DNA of 64,000 bases from JABMMZ01 sp044341025 (GCA_044341025.1 JBIISM010000011.1:1-64000); one strand, 5' to 3'; counted from the first letter of the stretch, positions 1 through 9,408 are shown. Program-made: numbers and translations. The notes: generated by a model not told the origin, from the letters alone.

Positions 1-2
1 TT

Positions 3-311
3 GATAAGACGGGCTATTATGATGTTTGTAAGGTGAGCAATTCGGCATTTTATTTTCAACACATGGATCTTTTGAGTTGGCAAAGAATTGTTTACAACAG
101 CGATTTAAGAATATCGAGAAGTGATGCTGTAAATCTAGACTATAATTTTGAGGATCCACTTGTCGCATTTCTCGACATAGAATTGAGTTTTGCCCAATAC
201 ATTCAAGAAGAAAATCAAGAAGTCTTGAATCAAAGATTTATGAAGAGAGAAATCATTGCGCCTGGTGAGATAAACCATAATAATAATGAGGCTGGTGAAT
301 TGCCGTTTTAG
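3..311 (+). CDS. C-terminal fragment of unknown protein (5' end outside window)
   Basis: The frame is open from base 3 and the first in-window start-like codon is a GTG at 33, so the gene very probably begins upstream of the window. About 102 residues are visible. The piece is acidic and hydrophilic, with no membrane segment and no motif I recognise, and ends in an Asn-rich tail (HNNNEAGELPF). It converges with the PKD protein gene, with 60 bases between the two stops and no clear terminator. Function unknown; it could be the end of a larger cytoplasmic enzyme or of a small regulator. Confidence 0.6.
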   Translation, partial: DKTGYYDVCKVSNSAFYFQHMDLLSWQRIVYNSDLRISRSDAVNLDYNFEDPLVAFLDIELSFAQYIQEENQEVLNQRFMKREIIAPGEINHNNNEAGELPF

Positions 312-371
312 TTATTGATTGGGTTTAAATCGTATTTTTTTTATTGGGTTGAAGAGGTAAATCACTTGCCC

Positions 372-3300
372 CTAATACTTCATCAAAAAATTGCCATCCA
401 AATTGTGGGTGCGGCCATAAATGTCGCGTAAATCTATTTTGTAAATGTACACCCCTATTGGGCATAGTTTGTTGTGGTATTGTCCATCCCAGGTTTCGTT
501 GGGGTCTTCCGTGTAAAATACAATTTCGCCCCAGCGGTTGTAAATCGTGAATTTGTATTCGCGGTTAAACTCTATGCCTTTGGGTCCAAAGCCCTCGTTA
601 ATTCCATCGCCATTTGGTGTAAAGACATTTGGGATGAAAGAAATGAATGGACCTGAAATAAAGAGGTATTCTGTTTTTGAATTAAAGCAGCCATTGTAAT
701 CCGAAATTCTTAAAGTCGCTTTGAGTGTCACCGAATCTTTGATGTTGAGGGTGGTGTCTTTTAATTGGCTTTTACCAAAAGATTCAAAGTTCCAATCTTG
801 GGTTTTAGAAACGCGGCTGGTATTGGTGAATTTTGCAAAAGTGTTCTTGTTTTTACCATCGGTATAAGTGGTTTTGAAGTCTACTACAGGCAGGTTCCAA
901 ACAAGGGCATTGGACGCCGCAAGGGTGGTGTCTATACAGTTTTGCCCCGAACTTGTAATAAGTCTTACAGGGTAGGATCCTGCTTTGGCATACACATGTT
1001 TGGGTGAAGCAGCGGTTGACGAATTCGCGTCGCCAAATTCCCAACGCAGGCTTATAAATTTACCGCCATTATAGTTTGCCTTAAATACCGAGCTGTCGTT
1101 AAGACACACATTAGGGATATTGGCAATTTGAATGTTTGCTTTTGGGGTAACATAAACGCGGTTGGTATCGCTTGCAAAGCAGGCAGAATCTGATTCAAGC
1201 TTTAATTCAATTAAATAGTTTCCTTGTTTGCTGTAAGATTTAGAACTTGGATTTTGCAAGTTGGATGTTTTTCCATCGCCATAATCCCAGTTGTAGTTCT
1301 TGATTTTACCTTGTGAAATGCTCGATTGGTTGTTAATTTGAAATGCATGACCACTGAAGCATTGGATTTTTGCTGGGATGTCAAATTTTGCAACAGGTGT
1401 CGGATTTACAGAGACATAGCGGATGCTGAGGGCTTCACATCCGTCGTTCGACTTGGTCTTTAATTGAACTTGTTGCAGACCTGAAGGAGTAAATTTAAGA
1501 TTGTTTAAATTGGCCACACCTTTGCTGCTGTCGTTGTTGTAAGTCCAATGGTAGCTGTTGATGTTAAGACCCGAATAAAGCGGAGAAAATGTAAAATTAA
1601 AATTCTGATTGTTTTCACATTGAGAGGCCTGGTTAACCACTATGTTTCCTTTTGGATTGTTAAGCACCCGCACGTTCTTGCTGATGCTGTCTAAGCAACC
1701 TGAACTGTTGGCCACTTTTAATTGTATGCGGTAAGCACCTGCAGTGGTAAAATTTTTGTCTACAGAATCTTGCATGCTGCGGCTGCTGCCATCGGAAAAT
1801 GACCATTTGCTAGAAACCAGTTTGCCAGAGTCGGTAAACGATAAATTTTTGAGTTTGAAATTGTGTCCATCAAAGCACTGCAAGCTGTCGTTTATTTTAA
1901 AGTCAGCGCGAATACCCCCATTCAGGAATATGGTTTTGCTGATAGAATCTGAGCAGTATTGTGGCGAGTGGCTTACAAGTTTTACCGAATATTGTCCTTT
2001 ATTGGCATAGAGGTGGCTGGGGTTTTTTGCTAGACTTTCCTTAGCGTCACCGAATTGCCATTTGTAATACAAGGGAGAATAGCTTGAACTTGTGAGGTTG
2101 ACAAAGCCGACAGAATCACCATAACAAGGCGCTGGATTGAACAGTTTGAACTCGGTCTTCGGATTTTCATAAATTGTAATGTTAGCCTTGGCTGTATCGA
2201 AACAGCCATTGTTGTAAATATAAATGAGGTTGGCGGTATATTTACCGGGAGCAGTATATTTTCTAGGCCCTGAAGGATTGCTGCGTGAAATGACATAGCC
2301 TTCCGAAAAATACCACTTATACCATTGAAAAAGTGTGGTGTCGAAAACTGTTCGGTTAATAAATGTTACTTGGTTGCTGTTAAAACAGGAGTCGAGATTT
2401 ACGACATCAAATTTAGGGTGGGGGGAAGGGTAGATGGTAAATTGTTGGAAGGTGTCGTGCCAACAACCGTACTTTGAAGTGACACGAAGTTTTACAAGAT
2501 ACTGCCCTGCTTTGTTGAAGTTGTTGGTGAGCACAGAATCGTTGTTTTCGAAATCAAGCACACCAAAATCCCATACATTTTTAACGATGGTGTCAACGGC
2601 ATATGATTTATTAAAGAATGTAACGGCGCGGCCTTCATTCTCACAAAAACCGGTGTCTGTTGAATTGAATACTGCCGTAGGTTTTGGCCTAGTGCTCAGC
2701 CGAATGGTGTCGAAGGAAGTGCAGGTATTGGTTTCACGAATAATGATGCTGTATTGGCCTGGTAGTTTAAAGTTTTTATAGTAAGCCGTGCCTTTGTCGC
2801 TCCAAAGGTAGGAGTCGTCGTAACTGAAATTGTCGACATACACATTGAGGTCTAGTTTACCACATACGAGGGTGTCTTTTACAAAGACATTGTTGTCGTC
2901 AACCAAAATATCACTCGGTCCTGCTTGGGCTATGTACACACGTTTTGTTACAGAGTCGTTTCTGTTGTTGCTTTTGTGCTGAAAATACAGAACGGTGTTC
3001 ATCCAACCGGTATCATAGTATTTGTGTTTGGCTCTTACTCCAGAAAGCGTCGGACTGCCGTCGCCAAAACGCCACGAAAAATTATAATAGTCTTTGGTGT
3101 TTAGGGCTTGGAATTTGACCGAATCCAGTTTACAGCCCATGTCGTACACAAAGTTGTTGTTGACCGTTTGGGTGTTAGAATTTCCTTGATAGGCATGTCC
3201 GTGACGGTCGCCGTAACCATAGACATAATAGTTAAATGGATTTATGGATTTTAGTTCATGGGTGCCGCTGTCGAGGTAAATTTGGGCATAAGATTTACCT

Positions 3301-4589
3301 AATATTACTGCGCTTTGTTTCCATTCAATGTTTTTAATTTTTTTATTGTTGAGGAATATGGAGGCGGTATCTGAAGTTTTGCAAATGATGTTGACATAGT
3401 TTTCGGGGATCACAAAAGTGTCGCCATACCAGAAATCAAATTTGGACAAGGTGCTGATATAGCCTCGGGTTGTTGAAAATGTATCAGCCGTTAGGTTTAT
3501 TTGCTCGTAATCGCCCAATTTAAATTTAGGTAAAGAGTGGTTGATGCATGCACCACCTTTTAAAAACTGAGAAACAAATATGGGTTTATCAGCCGAAATA
3601 CGGGTTACTTTTTGAGTTGTTACATTGTAGGTGAAATGTTGGCCTTCTCTAAGGGTTCGGTTGTAAATGCCATTGATGTAAACACGGGTATTGCTTTGGC
3701 TGGCAATGGTTTTTAAGTAATAACCTGAGAACAATTCTTTGAAAGGCAAGGCAGTATATGATTTGGCCCAAGACGTTGTAGGTAACATTTGTTCTATGCC
3801 ATAATCGTCGCCACTGCTGCAGATTGCACCTGTGGAATCGGGCAATGAACTACCGCTTAAATGGTCGCCTGCAAAGACAGAAAAACGACTAAGGCTGTCC
3901 TTTGCCCGGACAATGGTTCCAGATAAATCGCTGCGTTTACTTACATAGCTGTATGTTTCACCCTGCTTGAGTTCTATGAAATAGGGTTTAAGAATGCGGT
4001 CGTTACTTGCCGTTGAGCCTGCCATCGGAATAAATTCAATTCTAGACAAGGGCGCAATGCCCAAAATAATCATTTGAGGCGCAACAAAGTCAAGGCTTCC
4101 ACCCATGCAATTAAACTTTTTGTATTGCTTATTGGTGGTAACCATATACTCGGTTCCATAAGGAATGTTGTTGGTGTTTAATATGGCGGCAGCACCTTTG
4201 GTTCTATAGTTTTTAAAACTATCGGTTTGTATGGCATAAAACACAGAGATATCTGAGTCAGAGGTAATATGGGCGACGAAGCTGCTGATTTTTTCTACAT
4301 CGTAGAAATGCAAGGGGTAGCCAATTTCGCTGAATTTAAAATATTGGGCTTTGTTGGGGCTCAATGTAGCGGTGTACGCTGGGCCTAAAGTGGTTGGCGT
4401 TATAAATTTTATGTTTGCTTTGTGAGGCGAGGTAATATAAACGCCTTGGTTTACATTGACGGTATCGTAGCAGTTAAAATAATATTCCATGCTTGCCAAA
4501 TAAAAGTCTTTGCCGACATAGCCCTGTGCCAGCAAAAATTGAATTTGGCTGCTCAATAGAACGCACAAAAGCAGGAACTTTTTAAACAC
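372..4589 (-). CDS. Large secreted PKD-repeat surface protein with T9SS type B sorting domain
   Basis: 1405 residues, GTG start. An N-terminal signal peptide (MFKKFLLLCVLLSSQIQFLLAQ) is followed by a region of about 450 residues that resembles the IgGFc-binding N-terminal domain found in other Bacteroidota surface proteins (GKDFYLASME, SDISVFYAIQ). From about residue 490 there are many PKD-type repeats, recognisable by FGDG/YGDG turns and KHKY/HLYANKGQYSVKL-like strands. The last 90 or so residues (IPNVFTPNGDGINE, YNRWGEIVF, WDGQY, GVYIYKI) are the gliding-motility-associated C-terminal domain used as a type B T9SS signal. It is therefore predicted to be exported, passed through T9SS and kept at or released from the cell surface, perhaps as an adhesin. 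The role is inferred from architecture only. A -7 box lies at 4609-4616. Confidence 0.88.
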   Translation of the reverse strand: MFKKFLLLCVLLSSQIQFLLAQGYVGKDFYLASMEYYFNCYDTVNVNQGVYITSPHKANIKFITPTTLGPAYTATLSPNKAQYFKFSEIGYPLHFYDVEKISSFVAHITSDSDISVFYAIQTDSFKNYRTKGAAAILNTNNIPYGTEYMVTTNKQYKKFNCMGGSLDFVAPQMIILGIAPLSRIEFIPMAGSTASNDRILKPYFIELKQGETYSYVSKRSDLSGTIVRAKDSLSRFSVFAGDHLSGSSLPDSTGAICSSGDDYGIEQMLPTTSWAKSYTALPFKELFSGYYLKTIASQSNTRVYINGIYNRTLREGQHFTYNVTTQKVTRISADKPIFVSQFLKGGACINHSLPKFKLGDYEQINLTADTFSTTRGYISTLSKFDFWYGDTFVIPENYVNIICKTSDTASIFLNNKKIKNIEWKQSAVILGKSYAQIYLDSGTHELKSINPFNYYVYGYGDRHGHAYQGNSNTQTVNNNFVYDMGCKLDSVKFQALNTKDYYNFSWRFGDGSPTLSGVRAKHKYYDTGWMNTVLYFQHKSNNRNDSVTKRVYIAQAGPSDILVDDNNVFVKDTLVCGKLDLNVYVDNFSYDDSYLWSDKGTAYYKNFKLPGQYSIIIRETNTCTSFDTIRLSTRPKPTAVFNSTDTGFCENEGRAVTFFNKSYAVDTIVKNVWDFGVLDFENNDSVLTNNFNKAGQYLVKLRVTSKYGCWHDTFQQFTIYPSPHPKFDVVNLDSCFNSNQVTFINRTVFDTTLFQWYKWYFSEGYVISRSNPSGPRKYTAPGKYTANLIYIYNNGCFDTAKANITIYENPKTEFKLFNPAPCYGDSVGFVNLTSSSYSPLYYKWQFGDAKESLAKNPSHLYANKGQYSVKLVSHSPQYCSDSISKTIFLNGGIRADFKINDSLQCFDGHNFKLKNLSFTDSGKLVSSKWSFSDGSSRSMQDSVDKNFTTAGAYRIQLKVANSSGCLDSISKNVRVLNNPKGNIVVNQASQCENNQNFNFTFSPLYSGLNINSYHWTYNNDSSKGVANLNNLKFTPSGLQQVQLKTKSNDGCEALSIRYVSVNPTPVAKFDIPAKIQCFSGHAFQINNQSSISQGKIKNYNWDYGDGKTSNLQNPSSKSYSKQGNYLIELKLESDSACFASDTNRVYVTPKANIQIANIPNVCLNDSSVFKANYNGGKFISLRWEFGDANSSTAASPKHVYAKAGSYPVRLITSSGQNCIDTTLAASNALVWNLPVVDFKTTYTDGKNKNTFAKFTNTSRVSKTQDWNFESFGKSQLKDTTLNIKDSVTLKATLRISDYNGCFNSKTEYLFISGPFISFIPNVFTPNGDGINEGFGPKGIEFNREYKFTIYNRWGEIVFYTEDPNETWDGQYHNKLCPIGVYIYKIDLRDIYGRTHNLDGNFLMKY

Positions 4590-4608
4590 GGATGATTGAA
4601 ATGTAGAA

Positions 4609-4616
4609 CAAATATA
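4609..4616 (-). promoter_or_regulatory. -7 promoter box of the PKD protein gene
   Basis: On the minus strand this reads TATATTTG, a perfect TAnnTTTG Bacteroidota -7 element, 19 bases before the GTG start at 4589. Confidence 0.5.
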
Positions 4617-4713
4617 AAAATTTAAAAGGGATTTGTAAAAAAAAAGAGTGGTGGGATGTAAAAGGCGGGTGCTTGGAGTGCTCTAGTTCATTCATGATTT
4701 TTTAAAAACATTC

Positions 4714-4742
4714 CATGTTGTTGGAATCCCTGCCAACAACGC
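4714..4742 (+). repeat. REP family 1, left copy flanking the RAYT gene
   Basis: A 29-base unit whose core is a hairpin, GTTGTTGG-N8-CCAACAAC. Its exact reverse complement lies at 5407-5435, on the other side of the transposase gene. A variant pair is at 25828-25856 and 26233-26261. Confidence 0.85.
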
Positions 4743-4814
4743 ATTCAGCGCGATGCTCGAGTAGTTGTTTACGATTTTAAGTATTTCGAGTTTTAATGGA
4801 TTTAAATTTTTACC

Positions 4815-4822
4815 TATCTTTA
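4815..4822 (+). promoter_or_regulatory. -7 box directly before the RAYT start codon
   Basis: TATCTTTA, four bases before the ATG at 4827, with a TTTA at 4792-4795 as a weak -33 element exactly 19 bases upstream. This spacing puts the transcript start at or within a base of the ATG, so the mRNA is probably leaderless. Confidence 0.45.
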
Positions 4823-4826
4823 AAAT

Positions 4827-5360
4827 ATGAAAGCACAATTTAATGATACATTATTTTTCACTGCAACCAATCTAAATTGGATGCCACTGTTGCAGAGTAA
4901 AACAAATAAGAATTACATAATTGATTGTTTGGATTATCTATCAAAGAATGATAAATGTCGGATATATGCATTTGTGATTATGCCGAATCATGTCCATTTA
5001 ATTCTTGACTTAATTTCTTTAGACAAATCATCTTTTCAAAGTAGTTTTTTGAGTTACACAGCAAAGCAATGTTTGAATCATTTCAAAAAAACGAATTCAA
5101 AATACCTGCAAGATTTAAAGTCTACCCAAGGCGATCGTAACTATCAGTTTTGGGAGCGAAATCCTTTTTGGACACATCTCCAAACTGAAGAAACTATGAT
5201 TCAGAAAATTGGTTATATTCATTTAAATCCAGTTCGCAAAGGTTATTTGAAATGTAATAATGGGAGAGATTACTTTTACAGTTCAGCAAAGTCTTATGAA
5301 GATAAGACAGCTTACTTCGATTTTTTGAACTTAACCTGCCTTAATAATGATTGGAGTTAG
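4827..5360 (+). CDS. REP-associated tyrosine transposase (RAYT, IS200-like Y1 family)
   Basis: 177 residues. Contains the HUH metal-binding motif (PNHVHLI, His55 and His57) and the family signature YIHLNPVRKGY, where Tyr130 is the presumed nucleophile by comparison with the E. coli TnpA-REP layout; FWERNPFW precedes it. Single-strand transposases of this family cut and join REP hairpins. The gene sits between perfect inverted copies of a 29-base hairpin sequence (4714-4742, 5407-5435), as expected for a RAYT with its cognate REPs. It lacks the subterminal structures of a typical IS200/IS605 element and no second copy is in the window, so it is probably a domesticated, single-copy gene. The reading frame is intact. 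Confidence 0.88.
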   Translation: MKAQFNDTLFFTATNLNWMPLLQSKTNKNYIIDCLDYLSKNDKCRIYAFVIMPNHVHLILDLISLDKSSFQSSFLSYTAKQCLNHFKKTNSKYLQDLKSTQGDRNYQFWERNPFWTHLQTEETMIQKIGYIHLNPVRKGYLKCNNGRDYFYSSAKSYEDKTAYFDFLNLTCLNNDWS

Positions 5361-5406
5361 CGTTCTTTGGATAAATGTAAACGACTGAAGGTGCATTTTT
5401 TTTATG

Positions 5407-5435
5407 GCGTTGTTGGCAGGGATTCCAACAACATG
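5407..5435 (-). repeat. REP family 1, right copy flanking the RAYT gene
   Basis: Exact reverse complement of 4714-4742 over 29 bases, 47 bases after the RAYT stop codon. Confidence 0.85.
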
Positions 5436-5859
5436 TATATTTTTTATTGCGTTGAATTAAGAAGGTTTGAAAAAATTTGGACGAAGCGCAAACAGTGCGT
5501 TGTTTGAGTAGCCTGCCCTATGGTGTGCGCGTGAAAGGAGCTCTACCATGGGGTTGTTTAAGGTATTTAGAATCACACATTTTTCTTTATATTCACCTTT
5601 CGAAATCATGAATCGAGTCAGCGTTCTTTGGATAAATGTAAACAACATGTTTCCTTGTCGTTAAGGGACTTTTTTGCTTGTCTTTCTTAGGACTTATAAA
5701 ATCCGCACTTATTAACTCAAAGTTTCATTTTTGCTATTTTAAAGGGATTTTAATATTAATTGTATGTATTATGAATTAGGCTTAAGGTTTTGTAAATTTA
5801 ATTTCATTTTCACTTTGTTTTAAGCTTTGTGTATTCAATTTGCAAACAATAATCAACCC
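5436..5859. other. Intergenic region with a hairpin repeat
   Basis: No convincing gene. Contains the family 2 hairpin at 5516-5553, then AT-rich DNA leading to the nuclease gene. A short open frame on the minus strand at 5457-5648 has no protein-like features. Confidence 0.5.
5516..5553 (+). repeat. Family 2 hairpin repeat, single copy
   Basis: Arms CCCTATGGT (5516-5524) and ACCATGGGG (5545-5553) pair with one G-T wobble, and the 3' arm is preceded by AGCTCT as in the other copies. The flanks (GTAGCCTG before, TTGTTTA after) match the copy at 25883-25967. Confidence 0.6.
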
Positions 5860-8766
5860 ATGAAAACAGTATTTACCATTCTTTCGCTAATCATTTGCAA
5901 TTTTTGCATATCACAAAATCTGATTGCGAAATGGACTTTTGATAATTCTACCAGCACAGCAGACAGTGGTTCTGGAAGTTTTGCCCCTGAAGGTGGTACC
6001 GCATTTACCTCTTACGTTGCTGGTAATCCTTCTACAGGAAAAGCATATGGAACAAATACCTACCCGGCGCAGTCCAGCAACAACGAAAAAGCTGGTGTCA
6101 TCATTAAGGTTCCTACAACAGGGTTTAAAGATTTGAGTTTTCGGTTTGAGCAGTACAACAGCAGCACCGCATCTAAGAAAACCGTTGTTTTGGTTTCTGG
6201 AGACGGAACCAATTTTACTAAGGTGGACAGCTTAGTTGCCAGCGCAGGCTCCGTATGGAGTACAAAAAACATTGATTTAAGTGCTTATACTTTTTTAAAC
6301 AATAAAACTGAAATTCAGATAAAGCTCGTTTCTGGTTTTGTTGGAAGTTCATATGCGGCATCCGGATCGACAAGCACTTATGGTACCGCTGGAACTTGGC
6401 GTTTTGATAATGTTACAATACATGGAAAAATTGCCAGCATGTCTCAGAAAAACGTTTTAGATGTAACTGCATCAAAAAGCAATGTATCAGAACTAAATAA
6501 AGATACCGTAGCGGTTTATTTTAAATTAAAAGATGTTTTGAATGTTAATTTGAGTTCAAAGGTTTCATTAAAGGGAACTGGAATTAGCAGCAATGATTAC
6601 CGTTTTTTAGGCAGAGATTCAATTGTCATATTAAAAGGAAAAAAGAACGATACCTTAAAACTCGTCGTAATTGATGATGCAGATGTTGAAGTATTGGAAT
6701 CTGCAAGCATAGCCGTTGCGAAATTAGACACCAACGTAGTGCTGGGTCAAAATGTTTCAATAAGCATTGTAGACAATGACATTTTGGTGACTCGGATTTC
6801 AACCGTTCAAGGTTCTGGGAACAGCAGTCTGATGCAAAATTCTATTGTTTTGCTTGAGGGGGTTGTGGTTGCTGATTTGCAAGGCACAAATGAACAAGGT
6901 GGTTTCTACATTCAAGATGTAATTAATGATACGTTTTCGAGTACCTCTGAAGGTATCTTTGTAAAAGAAGCTAGTACTTACGGCGTTAGTGAAGGCGATA
7001 GGGTTCGTGTAACAGGAAAAGTAATTGAAGAATTTGGACAAACCGTTTTATCGGCTATTAGCAGTTTGCAAATTGTAAGTTCTAACAATACAGTAAAAGC
7101 GACAGTGCTTAAATTGCCAATAGATTCATTGGGCTTTTTAGAACGATTGGAAGGTATGAAAGTTCAGGTAAACCAAAAATTGACGGTCACTGAAAACTAC
7201 CAATTGGGAAGATATGGTGAAATTCAGGTTTCAGTAAATGGAAGATTGGAAAATCCGAGTAATTTTATTGATCCCAATGATGTCAATAAAAATCAGAATT
7301 CTTATACGGGACTAAGCAATGTTGCAGCAGTATTGGCTCAACAATCGTTAAACAATAGAAGCAAGTTGGTCATTTGCGACAAACTTTCATCTCAAAATCC
7401 GAATCCAATTCCATTTATGGATCCAATTGAAAAGACCTTAAGAATTGGCTCTAGCATCGATACCTTAACCGGTATATTAGGTTATGGCTTTAACTTTTTT
7501 AGAATCTATCCAAGCAATGCGCCGAAAATTAAATATGCGCCTCGTCCAGCCTTGCCAGTTTTTGCTGGTTCAAATCTAAAAGTTTCAAGTTTAAACGTAT
7601 TGAATTACTTTAATGGAGATGGAAAAGGTTTAGGCTTTCCAACTTCAAGAGGTGCAAAAACGCTTAATGAATTTACAAGACAAAAATCGAAGATTGTAGC
7701 GGCCATAAAAGCTTTAGATGCAGATGTCTTAGGCTTAATGGAGATTGAAAACGATGGAGACAGTTCTTTGTCTGCTCTAAGAGATTTAGTTAATGCAATT
7801 AATGCTGAATATGGCTCAAGTGTATACGAATTGGTAAACGATTCGAAAGGATCAAATGGCAATCCAGGAACAGATGCAATTAAGGTTGCCATGATTTATA
7901 AAAAGTCTAATGTAACGCCTGTCGGAAATTCAAGAAGCTATAATGATTCTGCTTTTGATTTATTAGGTCGCCCACCATTGGCTCAGTTGTTTTCAATCAA
8001 TTCAAATTCAGAAAAATTCTCTGTTGTGGTGAACCATTTTAAATCAAAAAGTTGTGCTTCAAGTCCAGCCGATTTAAAAGATTTAGATCAAAAGGATGGA
8101 CAAGGGTGTTTTAATTCAACCAGGAAAAAGCAAGCGGTATCATTGTTGAAATTTATTTCCACTCTCGTAAACAACAGCAATGACAGTGATGTTCTAATTA
8201 TTGGAGATCTAAACGCATACGGACAAGAAGACCCAATCGATATTGTAAGAGCAGGTGGTTTTTATGATTTAGCAGGAAATGCCTATTCGTATATGTTTGA
8301 TGGACAAGCTGGTTCATTGGACCATGCCTTGGCAAGTTTTTCAATGTTTAAATCATCTGTTGGTGCTGATAAATGGCATATCAACTGCGATGAGCCATTG
8401 GTAATTGATTACACCACCAGTTTTAAGCCCCAAGATTTGTATCAAAACAATTGCTTCAGATCTTCAGACCACGATCCTTTAATCGCTGCGTTTAACATGG
8501 TGAAGAAAAATACCAATGTAGGCAAAGTTTTAGAATATGGTTTTGACATATACCCCAATCCAAATAACGGTGTGTTTACATTGAAAATTAATTCTCAAGA
8601 ACCTTGCACAGCAAAAGTGCTTGATCTAAGTGGTAAAGTTGTTTGTGAATTCAATCAGGTTTACAATGAAGTTCAAGTGGATTTAACACATCTGAGAGGG
8701 GCATATTTTGTAGAGATCAAAACAGATTCATTTACTGAAGTAAAAAAGCTGTTCATCAACAACTAA
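5860..8766 (+). CDS. Secreted ExeM/NucH-family extracellular endonuclease with T9SS type A signal
   Basis: 968 residues from the ATG at 5860, chosen because a signal peptide follows at once (MKTVFTILSLIICNFCIS); the frame is open to a TTG-less extension at 5827. Domains in order: a jelly-roll-like N-terminal region, a Calx-beta-like segment (about residues 210-310), an OB-fold/LTD-like segment typical of ExeM proteins (about 320-570), then the endonuclease/exonuclease/phosphatase domain. Catalytic motifs visible: ADVLGLMEIEND, VVNHFKSK, IIGDLNAYGQEDP, LDHALAS and SSDHDPLIAAF. The end (YPNPNNGVFTL...YFVEIKT) is a type A sorting domain. Predicted to degrade extracellular DNA for nutrient or phosphate scavenging or biofilm turnover. 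The gene stands alone. Confidence 0.9.
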   Translation: MKTVFTILSLIICNFCISQNLIAKWTFDNSTSTADSGSGSFAPEGGTAFTSYVAGNPSTGKAYGTNTYPAQSSNNEKAGVIIKVPTTGFKDLSFRFEQYNSSTASKKTVVLVSGDGTNFTKVDSLVASAGSVWSTKNIDLSAYTFLNNKTEIQIKLVSGFVGSSYAASGSTSTYGTAGTWRFDNVTIHGKIASMSQKNVLDVTASKSNVSELNKDTVAVYFKLKDVLNVNLSSKVSLKGTGISSNDYRFLGRDSIVILKGKKNDTLKLVVIDDADVEVLESASIAVAKLDTNVVLGQNVSISIVDNDILVTRISTVQGSGNSSLMQNSIVLLEGVVVADLQGTNEQGGFYIQDVINDTFSSTSEGIFVKEASTYGVSEGDRVRVTGKVIEEFGQTVLSAISSLQIVSSNNTVKATVLKLPIDSLGFLERLEGMKVQVNQKLTVTENYQLGRYGEIQVSVNGRLENPSNFIDPNDVNKNQNSYTGLSNVAAVLAQQSLNNRSKLVICDKLSSQNPNPIPFMDPIEKTLRIGSSIDTLTGILGYGFNFFRIYPSNAPKIKYAPRPALPVFAGSNLKVSSLNVLNYFNGDGKGLGFPTSRGAKTLNEFTRQKSKIVAAIKALDADVLGLMEIENDGDSSLSALRDLVNAINAEYGSSVYELVNDSKGSNGNPGTDAIKVAMIYKKSNVTPVGNSRSYNDSAFDLLGRPPLAQLFSINSNSEKFSVVVNHFKSKSCASSPADLKDLDQKDGQGCFNSTRKKQAVSLLKFISTLVNNSNDSDVLIIGDLNAYGQEDPIDIVRAGGFYDLAGNAYSYMFDGQAGSLDHALASFSMFKSSVGADKWHINCDEPLVIDYTTSFKPQDLYQNNCFRSSDHDPLIAAFNMVKKNTNVGKVLEYGFDIYPNPNNGVFTLKINSQEPCTAKVLDLSGKVVCEFNQVYNEVQVDLTHLRGAYFVEIKTDSFTEVKKLFINN

Positions 8767-9013
8767 ATCAGAAAATCTCAGAGGGCTGTTGCATTCTGCC
8801 TTTGAATTTATGCCGCCTTAAGTTTGGTTCTTTGGACTTGCTTTTGCCCCGCATGCCGATACCAAAAAATTGGCTGTAGCGCTTGCTCTGCCGTAAATTG
8901 CATTGCCATTATTTTTTTTGGGCTAGAATCAACAAACAGTTTTTGAATGGATAAAAATTGAACCAAGATAAAGTGCCAGCTTGTTTATAAGCGGTATTTT
9001 ATCGGTTTATATT
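8767..9013. other. Intergenic region, nothing recognised
   Basis: Between the nuclease and the metal-related operon. I see no repeat of the families in this window and no clear hairpin terminator; the right end runs into the -7 box at 9014. Confidence 0.4.
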
Positions 9014-9021
9014 TATATTTG
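9014..9021 (+). promoter_or_regulatory. -7 box setting a leaderless GTG start
   Basis: TATATTTG followed by CCAA and the GTG at 9026. The four-base gap implies that transcription starts at the GTG. It also argues against a TTG start at 8981, which lies upstream of this box. Confidence 0.5.
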
Positions 9022-9025
9022 CCAA

Positions 9026-9358
9026 GTGAAGCTGTTTTTGTATAGTCTTATTGCTTTGGTTTTGAGTACTTCAATGACGCCCTGCTGCGCGCCATTCGAG
9101 CTCGAACCCGCATGCGCTGGGGTGAAGAAAGATGCTTGTTGTTCAAAAGAGGAAAAAACCACGGATGAACCTGAAAAAGATTGTGGCATTTGTTCGCCGT
9201 TTTTTACCTGTGGTTCTTGTACCGGTTTTTCTGTTCAGGCAATTGTAATTTTTGCTCCACATGATGCCCCAAACAATGGCAATGTCTTTGCCGATTGCTT
9301 CTTGAATTTTCCGGATGATTGTTTTATTGATAAATGGCAACCGCCTAAGTTGGTTTAA
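9026..9358 (+). CDS. Small Cys-rich exported protein, probably metal-related (DUF6660-like)
   Basis: 110 residues from the GTG at 9026; the frame continues upstream to a TTG at 8981, but the promoter box lies between the two. The N-terminus VKLFLYSLIALVLSTSM is a signal or anchor sequence. It is followed by Cys-rich stretches (PCCAPFE, DACCSKEE, DCGICSPFF, CGSCTGF) with about ten cysteines and an acidic middle. I believe it belongs to the short DUF6660-type proteins of Bacteroidota, but this is from memory of their layout. It precedes an HMA-like protein and a TonB-dependent receptor on the same strand with 50- and 3-base gaps, so a role in periplasmic metal binding or sensing (copper is the usual guess) is inferred. 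Confidence 0.6.
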   Translation: MKLFLYSLIALVLSTSMTPCCAPFELEPACAGVKKDACCSKEEKTTDEPEKDCGICSPFFTCGSCTGFSVQAIVIFAPHDAPNNGNVFADCFLNFPDDCFIDKWQPPKLV

Positions 9359-9408
9359 ATGTCTACTCATTTAAATTAAACTTTCAATCAATTAACAACA
9401 TAAATCCA

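Noticed and set aside
4714..5435. A complete IS200/IS605-type insertion sequence
   Set aside because: The protein has the RAYT signature, the flanks are REP hairpins in inverted orientation, and there is no TnpB or typical element ends; a RAYT with REPs explains it better.
5457..5648. Minus-strand open frame of 63 codons after the RAYT gene
   Set aside because: It covers a family 2 hairpin and has no plausible start context or protein features.
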